Below, piece after piece: positions 22,464 through 34,802 of a DNA stretch of 64,000 nt. The stretch's first letter is position 1. The number at the start of each line of letters is the position of its first letter. The stretch spans positions 788,444,384 through 788,508,383 of the forward strand of contig OX422207.1 of assembly GCA_949130495.1 (NCBI GenBank), written 5' to 3'. The DNA comes from Sambucus nigra (taxonomy: Eukaryota > Streptophyta > Magnoliopsida > Dipsacales > Adoxaceae). The notes under the pieces were generated by a model that saw nothing but the letters and a program-made list of their open reading frames with translations, did no database searches and was not told the origin of the DNA. A program made the translations under genes and the position numbers.

Positions 22464-22475
22464 TGGTATCAGAGC
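22464..22475 (+). other. Primer-binding site (initiator-Met tRNA) of the SIRE-like element
   Basis: TGGTATCAGAGC, two bases after the 5' LTR. Confidence 0.9.
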
Positions 22476-22599
22476 AGGTTTAACAAGTATTTTTTATCTT
22501 GAAACTCTAGAAACTGTTTCCAAAATCTTAAATTTCTAAATATGGATGAAAGATTTTAAGTAACCTTTCCCTACCACCTCTCTTTAATGGAAATAACTT

Positions 22600-23380
22600 T
22601 TCTTACTGAAAAGTACGAATGTTTGCTTTCATTCAAGGAACTCTTGGTGATGATGTCTGGGATATGATTGAAAAAGGATATAAACATCCAACTAAGTCTA
22701 TATCTGAAACTGATCCACAAGGGTTAAGAAACTTCTTAGCGAATTTACTACGGGAGAGAAAAAGATGTTTCTAGATATAATAAGGGCAAGAATGTTATCT
22801 TTATGTCCACTAACGAACACGAATTTAAAAGAATATCTATTTGTTCTGCTTCTAAGGAGCCCTGGGACACCTTAGTCACTGCCCAGGAAGGTGATGAACG
22901 TGTTAAGGCTGGAAAAACCCAAATGTTAATCTAGAAGTATTATACATTTATCATGGATGACAATAAATCTTTTGATTATTTCTACATAAGGTTAACTAAT
23001 ATTTTTACAAAATTACATGCAACTGGTATAACCTATAGTGGAAAAGAAACCGTTCAAAAGATTCTCAGGTCATTACCTACTAAGTTTGACAATAAGAGAT
23101 ATGCCATAAAAGAAATGGACGACCTAAACCTGACTCCTGAGTTGCAAAGTAGCAAATTAAGAACTGTTGAGATGGAGTTAGAGTTTAAAAAACAATTGAC
23201 TACCCAAAATAAGAGACCCACTGGTTCTAATGTTGTGTTTTCATCTCAATTGACTTCACCTGCAGTCAGTCTCTTAGACTATGACCTTGACATAAGTGAT
23301 GACTGTGATTTATATCACATTGACAATCAAATAGATGTTAAGCCATATCATGCGATTTATAATTCAAGCTTTTTCAAATG
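22600..23380 (+). pseudogene. Copia gag remnant
   Basis: Fragments include MFAFIQGTLGDDVWDMIEKG, KEPWDTLVTAQEGDERVKAG and, in a 149-codon frame (22953-23402), DYFYIRLTNIFTKLHATG, then KILRSLPTKFDNK, the hallmark of the copia gag (UBN2-type) capsid region. A coiled MELEFKKQL stretch follows. The frame runs into reverse-transcriptase sequence at about 23370 out of register, so the zinc knuckle, protease and integrase are lost. Several stops precede 22953. Confidence 0.75.
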
Positions 23381-24550
23381 GATGTTAAGTCTGCATTTTT
23401 AAATGGAATTTTAACTGAGGAAATATAACAACCTAAAGGTTTTATCAATCCCTCTTGTCCAGATCACGTGTTTAGACTTAAGAAAGCCTCATACGGTTTG
23501 AAACAAGATTCTAGAGATTAGTATGAACGTCTGTCTACATTTTTAGTCTCTCAAGGATTTATTCGAGGTGGAAACGATCCAACCTTATTCGTTAGGAAAT
23601 CAGACAAATATGTCCTGATTGCCCAAGTTTATGTAGATGATATCATTTTCGGCTCAACCTGTCCTAATCAAGTCAAAGATTTTTCTGAGATAATGCATTC
23701 TGAATTTCAGATGTTGTTAATTGGTGGACTAAAATGTTTCTTAAGACTACCAGTCAAACAATTTAATGATGGTATTTTTATTAATCAATCAAAATATGCG
23801 ATCTCATTAAGAAGTTTGGGTTAGAACACTCTAAACCTGCACGTACTCCCATGAACACAACTACCAAATTATCTAAAGAAGAAAATGGGAAAAATGTTCA
23901 CCCAACTCTTTATAGAAGTATGATAGGGAGCCGCATGTACCTTACTGCTTCCCGACCTGATATTACCTATGTCGTCTATGTATGTGCAAGATACCAATGT
24001 GCACCCAAATAATCACACATTTTAAGTGTCAAATGTATCATCAAATATGTTAGGGGTACACAACAATATGGTATTTATTACACTAAAGACACCACTAGTG
24101 CTATTATAGGATACAAAGATGCCGATTGGGCATGGTGTTCGTACGATAGGAAAAGTACTTCCGGCGCCTGCTATTATGTAAGAAATAATTTAGTAGGATG
24201 GAGTAGCAAGAAACGAAATTGTATCTCTCTCTCATCATCTGAATTCGAATACATTGCAGCCGGTAGTTGTTGTTCCCAACTATTACAGATCAAGCGGATG
24301 CTTAGTGACTATGGTATCGTTGAAGAAAAATTGACAATGTATTGCGATAACGAGAGTGCCATCAACATATCTAAAAATCAAGTCCAACACTCTCGAACTA
24401 AGCACATAAAAATTAGACATCATTTCATTCGTGATCTTATAGATTCTAAAGAATTAGACATTGAGTATCTTAATACAGAAAAATAGTTAGCTGATCTGTT
24501 TACTAAACCTCTTGATAATATTAGATTTGAGTATCTTTGAAAATTCCATA
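23370..24550 (+). pseudogene. Copia reverse transcriptase and RNase H remnant (SIRE-like)
   Basis: Begins at MDVKSAFLNG (first catalytic Asp) and continues with KKASYGLKQ, QVYVDDIIFGST (intact YVDD, near 23630), YRSMIGSRMYLTASRPDI, KDADWAWCSYDRKSTSGA, SLSSSEFEYIAAGSCCSQL, YCDNESAINISKN and ADLFTKPLDN. Stops and frameshifts occur, for example after TEEI and before ADLFT. The fingers region of RT is missing because of the upstream deletion. Confidence 0.82.
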
Positions 24551-24993
24551 GGTATGATAGTTCTTACTTAATGTAGGAGACCCTTGCATCTGCCTTTGAT
24601 TATGTTATTGCTTATGGTTTTTTCATAGTACATATTCTCCTTCTTTATATCTTTTTACCCCATTATATATTTGAGCAAAATTAGGGGAGAGGAACTTGAG
24701 TACTTGTCTTATATTTCATGTACCTGATTTCAACTTTATATATTATTTTGTACTAACTCAACTAATGTCATTGAGTATTTATTTGTTCCAGGCATTTTTC
24801 AGACCCGTTTGTATAGGTTGTCCTATTTATTAGGGTTTTGGTCTGTATTGTAGTTGAGTGATGTATTTTCTTTCTGTTATTTTTGTTCTAGGATGGGAAA
24901 GGGTAGTTAGATACTTTGTATAGGAAATCTAGGATTTTTTTTCTTTTTACCCACGATTATAGGTTACTCAAGGGAATTTTGTCTCTAATATCC

Positions 24994-25005
24994 AAAGGGG
25001 TAGAT
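24994..25005 (+). other. Candidate polypurine tract of the SIRE-like element
   Basis: AAAGGGGTAGAT immediately precedes TGAGAACACA, the expected arrangement of polypurine tract and LTR start. Confidence 0.6.
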
Positions 25006-26983
25006 TGAGAACACACTATATGATTGACTTACTTGAGTCTATATCATATAGGAGTTTTGATAATTTTGGACATTGAGACAGAGTAAGTTAGATTTTCAAG
25101 AGTTTCTCTCTCTCTCAAAGTATCCAAGCATCAAAGAAGATATCCAGTCCAAGAACCTCATGATCCACTTAAAAGGGAAGTTATATTATCCTCACTTTAG
25201 AACACTTACACTGCATATTATTGATGTTATGTGTGCACAAGGGTCATATTAATTTTTAGGAATTTTTCCAAACATTTTTATATCACTTAAAACATTTTTT
25301 TTAAATTAAAAATGATTTTCCAAAATTAATTAATTTGTGATTTTAAATATTTGGGGTTTAAATGCAAATATTGTTTTTCCTAAAAACTTGCTCATGGTAG
25401 AAAACAAAAGCGCTAGAGAATTATAGGGTCCGATTCAAAATTTTCAAACTCAAAACACGCGTTTCTTGTTTCATAACAACCATATATGTGTTGGCCAAAG
25501 AGCGGTTGGATTTGTGTTTCTCTTAAAACACAATTATAAGGAGTGATCGTGGCCTTTGGATCAATCTAATCAATGATCTGCATGCGTTCCAAGTTAATCC
25601 ATGTGATCCCACTTCCAACCAATCATTAATCGTTTAACCACCGCTTGTGTTCAACCGTTAGATTAAAAGTAAATTGGTCAGCCTTGATCTCAGGCCTTGA
25701 TTTGAGTTGGTGTTCTCGGTCCTTCTTCGTCCAATATAAAAGAAGGCTCGTGGTCTTCATTTGGGAACTTCTGTTCATTCGTTTAAGTTGAGAGAAAAAC
25801 TAGAGAAGAGAGAATAAAAATAGAGAAGAGAGGAAACCTTGTTCGTCCAAATGACCAAATCCCAAGTGTTTTCTCCAAATACCATACATCCAAACCTTCC
25901 AGTTCCATATACCAGAAAACCCAAACTTGAATGTTAGATCCAGGGTTTCTGTGAGTAAGGGTGTTGGGTATTTGTTGTTTGAAGACCTCTTCTAGAACCT
26001 ATCTCTAAGAAAAACTCGAGTTTCTCAGTAGATATCTTGAGGTTTTCCAAAGAGAAAATCACACGACCATTTCTAGGTTTTTACCTCTCTTGGATATTTA
26101 TATTTGTTGATTAGTTTCTAAAAGATCCTTCTCTATTTTCAAGTGTTTTTGAAAAATAGACTTCTAATTTTTCAAAGTGATTTTAAAGACGTTTATGTCT
26201 CTCAGATTAGATTTCACATTATGTGAAATAAAGTTGTACATAAATAAAGGTTGAGACATATAGGATCTTGGCCGTTTTTTATAGCAAGATTGTTTTTATG
26301 ATCCAATTTGAAAAAGAAGTCTAAGTTTTATAAATAGTTCTTGCATGTCATATAGAAGTTTTATGATTAGTAGGATTCTGTCTCTATAAATATTCTGAGA
26401 GGTGTGAGTTACATTTATGCATTTAGTTCACAACACGAACACCTACACTCTCACACGAACATTTAATATAGTGGTTCTTTTTTAGAAACTGGGTACTATA
26501 AGAGTTGCTACAATTAGTGGACAAGGAAGTTGCCGTGTGAGATCAAAATCAAGTCAGAAGCCTTTAAGAGTGGAGTAACTCGTGTAGGTATATTTTCTTG
26601 ACTTAGATTTAGGATCTTGCTTTGCATGCTTAATGATGTAACTTGTATTGTGATTGTTTCTAGTGGATTTTTCGTTTTGCTCCGTAGAGGGGCTCGTAGA
26701 TGTTTCCCTTACTTTAGGGTTTTACCACGTTAAAAATCCCGTGTTCTTTTGCTTGAATGTTCTTCATTTCTTGTGTGAATGGTTTCTCACTTAAGACTTC
26801 ATGATATGTTTTAATTTTAAAAACCTAAGGTAATCAAACTAACAAATCTAGAGTACACATTCAAAACCTGTTCAAAACACATCTTGTGTTATATTTCAAA
26901 AAGAGTTTTGTTCAAGGAGTTTATTATCGGAGTTTGCTTAATCTAAAACATTTTATAATTAACTTAGTAAATAGTTTTTGTCA
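25006..26983 (+). repeat. Candidate 3' LTR of the SIRE-like element (~1.98 kb)
   Basis: Starts TGAGAACACA after a polypurine tract and ends TTTTTGTCA next to the duplicated target. It contains a promoter-like TATAAAAG near 25735. Only its last roughly 150 bp are matched at the 5' end of the element, so the start is inferred, not proven by a second copy. Confidence 0.6.
25735..25742 (+). promoter_or_regulatory. TATA box inside the SIRE-like 3' LTR
   Basis: TATAAAAG, within CCAATATAAAAGAAGG, is followed by a plausible transcribed leader. It has the expected position inside a 2-kb LTR. Confidence 0.5.
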
Positions 26984-27220
26984 CAAGGGGCCTTTGGGAT
27001 ATCTTCTTATCTATTAGCCAAATTAGGTGGGTAATGCCCAAGCCAGTGAGGGCTTTATTAGAGTCATGGAATATTATTATGGGACGGAAAGGGGAACATG
27101 ATATTTAGAGATTGGTCCCACCTTGCATCTTTTCAACGATTTGGCAGGAAATAAATTCCAATTTTTTTAAGGAAAAGATGTTTCCCTATCCAGTATACAT
27201 TACACATTGATGAGTACTCT

Positions 27221-30129
27221 TGTGACACCTCGACTAATTAAATATCGGGTAGCTACTCCTTTATTAAATTAATATAAAATGTCAAGTTGGTTCAGTTAAT
27301 AGCATCACTGTCGAAAACATTTTAATAATTACTAATCACGTAGTATTTAAAAAGTGAGTTGTCAAATTTTAAGTTAAATCTGATTAACATGCAATAAATG
27401 AATTATGAAAGAATAACATAACCATTCACAATAAAGTCCCAATAGAGTAACCATCAAATAATAATAAATCCGGAGGAAATACTCCTCACAACAATCCCAA
27501 TACTGAAATAATAAAACAAGTCCGCATCCTAAAATTAATTACAAACCAAAGTCTGAATAACTGAAATATAAAATGTCTCTAAAGGAAATGGGCAACATGC
27601 CCTACAAATGATGAAACTGAATATGGAGTCAAGACTAGAAAAGGAGGCGTCTACTGTCAAGGCCCTGTAACTTCCACAACAACTACAGCTCATCACCTGA
27701 ATAAAATTCCTATGTATGGTGTCCTTGTGGCTAGGCACCTAAAAAGGTTTTTACAAAAAAAATAGATTTGAAAGCAAACGGGTCAGATCCCGAATGTGGA
27801 GAAATAGTTTAAAAATAGCAAGTGCTTTAATGACATTAAAACAATGAATAAAAAATACATGTTAGGACGTGCTCTCACATGAAATACTCGCCTCTCGACT
27901 ATTTGTGCACTCCTAACGTACCGTACCCATTCAAGTGATCCTCATATCTATCTAGACCAAAATAAATTCTAACCTTTCTACTCGATTTCTCGTTTTACTT
28001 CCAACTTCATCAATTAAATAGAGAGTTTTACTTAAATTCTCGGATTCTTAATTATTAACAATACAATTCACTACCGATTATCCCTTTTTATCTTTAGCGA
28101 TCATTACGATAATTACACTTCCCGATTTAAATTCTTTTCATTTAACCGTATATTATACACATCATAAATATACAATACTAGCACCCTGAGACTAAGCTGC
28201 GGTGCACACATACTCTGCTATCCCATCCCGACACATCACGTACATAAGGATCACGCATTCTGAATCTCTCAGGAATCGTTCTCAGATAATAGCAAATCAC
28301 AAACAATGGAGGCGAACATAGTTCACATCATATGGGTCACGCACATACCTACGCTCCCATGATCAGCAGACTTATTAACTTCTCAATAAGTCCTTCTCTG
28401 ACCTATGTCCTCGAGGTACCAATCTATATCCCCCCGTAGGCACACAAAGATTAAATGGCCCTAAACGAATGCAAACCTCCTGTGATAGCAAGTATATTAG
28501 GTATGTCATACACATAAAATCATATATACTAAGCATGCACACATCTTAGTAATTACCATATTTTATTAGTGGTATACTTCTCATTCTTATACCAACTTTT
28601 AGTATTACACAACTCACATGTCCCCGGTATATATATCTTTAAGTCATCAATTATCCTCACATCGTGATTAGTCACCCGCGTCCTAATCCACAAATATCAT
28701 TCGGTTCGAGCCACTATTCTATATTTTACTCCTCAATATATCCCAAATCTCCCGACTATACTAATTAGTTAACAAAGGAAATTAATCTCATCAATTAAAC
28801 AAGGCTAAGGAACACTAGAAATCATTTCAGGAAAAAAAGGCCATTATGTCAGCTCGTTAGAAGTCTCGTTCGAACGAGGTCATTCGAACGAGAGTTTGTT
28901 CGAACGAAAGGGCATCGAACGAGAGTTCGTTCGAACGAAAGGCATCGAACGAACTACCAACTCGTTAGAAGGCAGACTGTCCCCTCGTTAGAAGCTCATT
29001 CGAACGAGCTCGTTCGAACGACCTAGGCAGGTCTTCTAACGAGATGGCAGTTTCAAGCCCAGAAATTCTACTTCGTTTTTCTCAATTTTCTTCATCTCTA
29101 AACTCATCCTAAAATCATCCCAAATAGTGTTTTAAGGTTTCTAAACGTCACTAAACTTTCGTAGATCGTATCTAAACATATTATTGGGGTTCCAATCTTC
29201 CTAAATAACATAAAATCATCATCAATCCCCAATTTTACCCCAAACCCTATGGGTATGAACCCAGAATTTCATGTCTTCAATTTTATCCTTAAAAATCCAT
29301 TTTTCATCATAAAAAGTTTTATTTCTTGTAGGACGATCATCAACTAACATTCTACATGCAATCCCTATCACATATTATGAATTTCTATTTCAAATTTCAA
29401 GGGTTTTCATCAAATACCCAAATTAAAGCAATTTTATCAATTCTAAGCATGGAAGAAACATTCTCTTGAAATTAACGTAATTAAACCACTTGCCTTAGAT
29501 AGTTCTCTGAATTTGATGTTGGTGAATGGATTGATTCTCTCCTTTCTCTATGTATTTCCTCCCAAAGTTGAAGATGGTGGTTTTCTTTTTAGGAACCTCT
29601 TCTAACTTCTTCCTATAACTCCCGTAGCCATCTAATTAGTTAAGTGCTGGTAATGGTTTAGTGGGTTACTAAATAACCTATATTTAATTCCCAAAATTCG
29701 TTGGTTATAATTCCCAAAATTTCAAAATTACCAAAATACCCTTTTAAGTTGCCGGTATGGCCCAAAAATGCCCCGAGACCCAAACTAAACCCCCGGCTAG
29801 TATTTTCTGATTATTTCGACCTTTCCGGACACGTTGGCGCACTCAAAATGACCATTCGGTTGATAAAAATAAAATTCACTTTTTAATTTAAATAATTATA
29901 TTCTCGACGCGACTGACACGTGCGTCCGAACTAAATTTTCCGAATTGTCGTATTTCAGTCTCGCGACAATTTTAATATTTTCAATATTCATATATTTCCA
30001 TATATACACATTATAATCAAATACCAACTCACATCTCGTTAGTATTTTATCCGGATTAATTCTCAATTAATTCACATTTTATTTAATTAATCCTATAAAT
30101 ACATATCAATAAAAGTACGGGGTATTACA
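27221..30129 (-). mobile_element. Solo LTR of a Tekay-type gypsy element (2.9 kb)
   Basis: Starts TGTGACACCTCGACTAATT and ends ACGGGGTATTACA, the same borders as the LTRs of the element at 46653-57008, and is similar along its whole length. ACTCT flanks it on both sides (27216-27220 and 30130-30134), so it integrated as an element and later lost its interior by LTR-LTR recombination. Orientation is inferred by comparison with the complete element. Contains a palindromic module at 28852-29046. Confidence 0.93.
28852..29046. repeat. TTCGAACGA/CTCGTTAGAAG palindromic module in the solo LTR
   Basis: Opens with CTCGTTAGAAG and closes with CTTCTAACGAG. In between lie many TCGTTCGAACGA-type words in both orientations, including the palindrome CTCGTTCGAACGAG. 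The same module occurs at the same place in the LTRs at 48292-48490 and 55703-55900. Confidence 0.92.
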
Positions 30130-30134
30130 ACTCT

Positions 30135-32160
30135 ATGTTGATAAGTTCAGGATATCCCCAGAACTTGGGGGGCGGGGAAGCCTTAGTACCTGCTAATTAT
30201 ATTCTTAACAAAGTACCACAAAAGAAAACTCATAAGACGCCTTATGAGTTATGGAAAGGTCGAAGACCTTGCTATAAATATTTACGAGTGTGGGGGTGCT
30301 TAGCCAAAGTAATGGTTCCTAAACCTAAAAATGTAAAAATAGGGCCAAAGATCGTTGGTTGTTTATTCATTGGTTATGCTACTAATAGTAGTGCATATCG
30401 TTTCTTAGTTTGTAAATCTGGGATTTCGGATATTCATGTGAATACGGTTATTGAATCGAGGGATGCTTTATTTTTTGAAAATCAATTTCCGTATAACATG
30501 AACCGAGAATCTGGTCCTTCTAAAAGGACAAATCAAGCTACTACAAGTGGTACTTATCAACCTATTGAACCAATAGAGGATCAACCAAGACGTCGTAAAA
30601 GAGAAAGAACCTCGACTTCTTTCGGTTCGGATTTTCTAACATATTTGATAGAAAATGAACCTCAATCGTACAGAGAAGCAATATCCTTACCCGATGCTTC
30701 TAATTGGAAAGAAGAAATTAATAGTGAAATTGAATCCATATTACAAAATCACACATGGGAACTAGTGGATCTTCTACCAGGTTAAAAACCGTTAGGTTAT
30801 AAATGGATCTTCAAAAAGAAGTTAAAGGCGGATGGATCAATTGATAAATATAAAGCTATATTAGTATCTAAAGGCTATAGGAAAAAGGAAGGGTTGGATT
30901 ACTTCAACACATACTCACCGGTAGCAAGAATTACATCCATTCGGATGTGTAATAGCAATAACTACTATTAATGGACTTGAAATACATCAAATGGATGTAA
31001 AAACTGCATTCTTAAACGGTGAACTTGATGAGAAAATTTTTATGGAGCAACCTGAAGCCTTCAAGGCTCCCGAACAAGAAGAAAAAGTATGTAAGCTTGT
31101 TAAATCACTTTACGAATTAAAACAAGCACCCAAGCAATGGCATGAAAAATTTGATAATGCAATGTTATTAAACGGCTTCAAAATTAATGAATGCGATAAA
31201 TGTGTTTATTTTAAATGCATAAAAAATTGATATGTCATTATGTGCCTCTATGTTGATGATATGCTTATCATGGGTAGTAACCTGAAAATTATCAAAACTA
31301 CAAAACAAATGTTAAGTAGTCGATTTGACATGAAAGATATGGGTATCGCCGATGTTATATTAGGAATTAAAATTTCTAAAACATCGTATGGAATTATATT
31401 ATCTCAATCCCATTACATTGATAAAGTACTTGAAAAGTTCAAGAAGTATGATATCACTCCTACCAAGACACCTATAGATGTAAATTTACATCTTGGAAGA
31501 AATAATGGTGAAAGCATATCTCAACTAGAATATTCTCGTATTATTCATAGTTTAATGTATATCATGAACTGTACACGACCGGACATAGCATACTCAATAA
31601 GTAAGCTAAGTCGATTTACGAGTAATCCATGGAGAGATCACTGGAAGGCAATATTGAGAGTTTTGGGTTATTTGAAATATACTGAAAACTATGGACTGCA
31701 CTACTCAAAATATCTAATTGTTCTGGAAGGATATTGAGATGCAAATTGGATATTTGATACAAAAGACTCCAAGTCTACGAGTGGGTATGTGTTTACCCTT
31801 GGAGGTGCAACCGTATCTTGGAAATCCTCAAAACAAACATGCATTCCTATATCGACAATGGAATCCGAATTCATTGCATTAGACAAAGAAGGAGAAGAAG
31901 CTGAATGGATTCAAAATTTCTCAAAGGATGTTCCAAATTGGTCGAAACCTGTGCCCGCAATATGTATACATTGTGATAGTCAATCGGAGATTGGAAGGAC
32001 ACAAAATCATGTGTATAACGGAAAGTCATGACATATTCACCGTTGACGTAATATCGTTAGACAACTTCTCTCAAACGGAATTATCTCAATTGACTATGTA
32101 AAGTCAAAAGATAATCTAGCAGAGCCACTAACGAAAGTTTTAAACCGATAGCAAGTTGAA
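30135..32160 (+). pseudogene. Copia integrase C-terminus, reverse transcriptase and RNase H (broken)
   Basis: 30135-30785 reads ANYILNKVPQKKTHKTPYE, LWKGRRPCYKYLRVWGC and GCLFIGYATNSSAYRF, the end of copia integrase, then SNWKEEINSEIESI, the entry of RT. 30991-31230 has MDVKTAFLNGELDE and YELKQAPKQWHEKF. 31240-31737 has LYVDDMLIMGSN (intact YVDD), EYSRIIHSLMYIMNCTRPDI and LGYLKYT. RNase H follows with [30 protein letters not shown] and [11 protein letters not shown], ending near VKSKDNLAEPLTK. Stops lie at about 30783, 31228, 31735 and 32029; the last is TGA where CGA is expected. A small frameshift lies near 30945. Confidence 0.88.
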
Positions 32161-32776
32161 AGATCATCGAGAGGAATGGGTCTAAAGCTTATAAATAAAT
32201 AAGAATCAATATAGTGGCAACCTAACCTAGCTGTTTGGAGATCCCAATATCTAGGTTCAATGGGCAAACCAAACTACATTGTATTCAGTAAGCACTGGAG
32301 GATATTTAATCCTATCCATTCCCAAGATGATACAGTGCATATCTGCCGCGAAATCATGATAAGTTATGCTTTTAATGACATCCAAATCTTAGTATGTCTA
32401 AGTTGGGTATTGCAGGATCCTCTTTATAGAAGTCACCTACGTGAATAAGAAAGGGGCCACTTCTATGAGAATAATGTAAGGAAAATTCTCTAAAATACTC
32501 ACGGAACCAAGTGGTGTTCATGGCCAAAATGAGCACAAAAGTGAGATCTAACTGTGTTGAAGAATTATTGTGTGAATACTGTTGTCTAGGTTGACAAAAA
32601 TGGTTGACGGTTTAAGGATATACAGTCTACTGATTAGCTAAGTAAATCCGATAGTATATCACTAAGGAAAGTTCAAGTCCACTAGGCTACTTTTCTCGAT
32701 GCAATAAATTTTTAGTTTTACTCGAACCTGTATCTGCATCTGCATCGTGCATATCTGTATATATATATATATCATT

Positions 32777-32787
32777 GATGTGGGGGA
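32777..32787 (+). other. Polypurine tract of the Tork-like copia element
   Basis: GATGTGGGGGA precedes the LTR start by one base, a typical copia arrangement. Confidence 0.7.
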
Positions 32788-32788
32788 T

Positions 32789-33794
32789 TATTGGAATTAG
32801 ATATTTGGACAGCAATTTCTGAGTAACTTTGATCTTAAATTAAGGTAGGACCCGTACCCCGATAATTGTGGGACCATATACGAACGCGTTCTCCTCCGTA
32901 AGGAGATTAACGTAGTATATTCACATGTCCAATTCCATTAAGTTATGAATGATAAATATGTCCCCAAATTGACTCAAAAAATAATGAAAGTTAATGAATT
33001 AGGTATGTTTTAACTCTTGTCCCACATTGGAAGAGTAGTGAAAAATTGATGAGTTAATAAAACCCCAAGTATGGACTAAGGCTTGGATGCCTTGGGGTAT
33101 CCCAACTCTTTGAAGGGAAAATTGCCTACACTGTGCATGTGTTGGGCTTGGCCCAAAAGCCCAAACGCGCGCGCGCGCCGTCCGTCCATCCGGTCGGCTC
33201 GGTTCGAAAATCTTAAATTTATTGGGCGGAAAAATAATTAACTTTCTGGGATGGAATTAATTAATTACAAAAATTAATTAATAAATCGTTGACAGTTAAT
33301 GCCAACAGTCAGCAGTCAAAAAATGAAATTAACTGTCAAGTAGTTAATCCCAACAGTCAGTCACTTGGCTATATATATTCCTTCCTCCCTCCATTTTTTA
33401 ACTAATGAAAAACCAAACGAAAACTCCCTCATGCATTCCAGAAAAACCAAAAATATTTTATACATTTACTATTCATCCTGTCTACTTTATGGTTTGAGAA
33501 AAGACACAGAATTGAGTTCGATGTAAATCAATTTATAGTAGTGCTTCTTAATTTGATTCAAAATCCATTATATCTTGGGAGACAATACTTCAAGCCTTAA
33601 AGCACTATAGAGGGAATTAATTTATCTTAAGGAAACTGTGGGATACCACAGGGATCAGATTATTTTTCTAATTTTATTATTTCTCTGCAGATTCAAGTAA
33701 GTTCTTTAATTTCTGTAATTTCATTTTATTTTTGTAATTATTATAATAATTCGTAATTCTGTACTTTTGTGTTAATTAAATAGTAGACATAACA
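32789..33794 (+). repeat. 3' LTR of the Tork-like copia element (~1.0 kb)
   Basis: Starts TATTGGAATTAG (expected TGTTGG) and ends near ATAACA. It includes a TATA-like CTATATATATT near 33369 and an alternating CG tract at 33165-33180. With no second copy the borders rest on the polypurine tract and terminal similarity. Confidence 0.6.
33369..33379 (+). promoter_or_regulatory. TATA box of the copia LTR
   Basis: CTATATATATT in the 3' LTR, about 580 bp from its start and followed by a pyrimidine-rich stretch. Confidence 0.4.
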
Positions 33795-34802
33795 ATATTC
33801 ACTTCTCATATGGCTCCGGTAAGTATAAAAATAAAACACAATCCATATTCACAGCTTTTCAAACAGAAACTGCATCAATTAACATTTTTTTATGATGCAT
33901 AGGTGCTGAGTGGCATGAACTCTACCTTATACTAACAAAGACCAACTCCTCCCCCTTTCTGTTAGAATGAACTCTACCTTTATACTAGAAATTCATTGAT
34001 TTAAGTCGATGGGTAATTCATTACATATATGATGATTTAAGAGAGAGATGGTGGATTTAACTTTATCTTTGATTTTTTTTCTATTAGAATTTTGTGCACT
34101 ACAAAATTAGGTGATTTATGTTGTATTTCTCTGTGACTATGTTTATTGATAAAATGAATGCACGTGTCTATTTTTGGATTGGTTTGTGATTACCGAAGAC
34201 ACAAAAACATCTCTCTGTGTTCGGTACTCTCCACGTGTGTGCACAACTCTATATTTTTTTACATTTTAGGTATACTTCAAAGAGCAACAATGGTGTCGGT
34301 AAGAAGACTATTATTACATCTATAACATATTTTGTGATAATATCTCACCCAAAACTCTCGCTAAAGAGGTTACCCTAAATGAATCCGGCGTGTAAATGGC
34401 TAGTTTCGTAGATGGGTTCACAATTATTTGGTATATAGGCCCCCTTTTTACAGATTTTGAACTTTATCTAATTCTCTATATTTGTAAATTTTCATGAATT
34501 TTCTTTTCTTCACCAGGGCATAGTATAAATTTGTGTTACCATATTGAACATGAAAAATGGTAGGTGAGTTGAGGAATATTGTTCCAGTAAGGCGGCCCGT
34601 GTTTACATTGTCAATACATTTTGTTGATTTTCATGTAGTCGAATTGTGTGTGTGTGTTGTATTAATTTAATTTTGTGGGTTTATTTTTTATTTCATTCAA
34701 TTTATGCACCTGAATGGATTAACATTTTTGTAAAAATTATAACTTAACCTATTCAAATTGATTTTATGTATTTTATATCCTTTCCATATCTGATTGTTTT
34801 GA
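33795..34802. other. Spacer between copia LTR and LTR remnant, nothing recognised
   Basis: AT-rich, no open frames above 60 codons, no repeats seen. Confidence 0.5.

Larger units (their letters stand above)
22154..26983 (+). mobile_element. SIRE-like Ty1/copia element with internal deletion and inverted 5' LTR
   Basis: Bounded by TG at 22154 and CA at 26983, with flanking TAAGG (22149-22153) and CAAGG (26984-26988), a 4-of-5 target duplication. The initiator-Met primer-binding site is at 22464. Gag and RT/RNase H remnants follow, with the protease and integrase deleted. A polypurine tract is near 25000 and the 3' LTR candidate runs 25006-26983. The 5' LTR is not a copy of that LTR but an inverted pair of its last 149 bp. 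SIRE assignment rests on RNase H blocks such as SRTKHIKIRHHFIRDL and the gag pattern. Confidence 0.82.
21179..27215 (+). pseudogene. L1-type LINE ORF2, 3' part, split by a copia element
   Basis: 21186-21419 reads SSLPTYFLSNLPLP and EKIMRDFF, the thumb region that follows reverse transcriptase in plant L1 elements. Later pieces (21960-22153) give the zinc-binding RVT region, ending with ETSNHLLLYCQLI. After the inserted element the same frame resumes at 26989 with GLWDIFLSISQIRWVMP and IFSTIWQEINSNFF. Removing the insert and one copy of the flanking 5 bp restores the codons exactly. Frameshifts and stops are frequent. No poly-A tail is seen: the right end runs into the solo-LTR/copia junction near 27216. 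Confidence 0.82.
30130..33794 (+). mobile_element. Ty1/copia element (Tork-like), 5'-truncated, with 3' LTR
   Basis: Integrase C-terminus, reverse transcriptase and RNase H are followed by a 3' untranslated region, a polypurine tract and an LTR. The 5' half is absent: to the left lie the solo LTR and LINE sequence. Tork-like is a tentative lineage from the RNase H text. Confidence 0.8.

Noticed and set aside
28852..29046. CRISPR array reading of the TTCGAACGA module
   Set aside because: The repeats are short, irregular, in both orientations and without unique spacers, and the genome is a plant.
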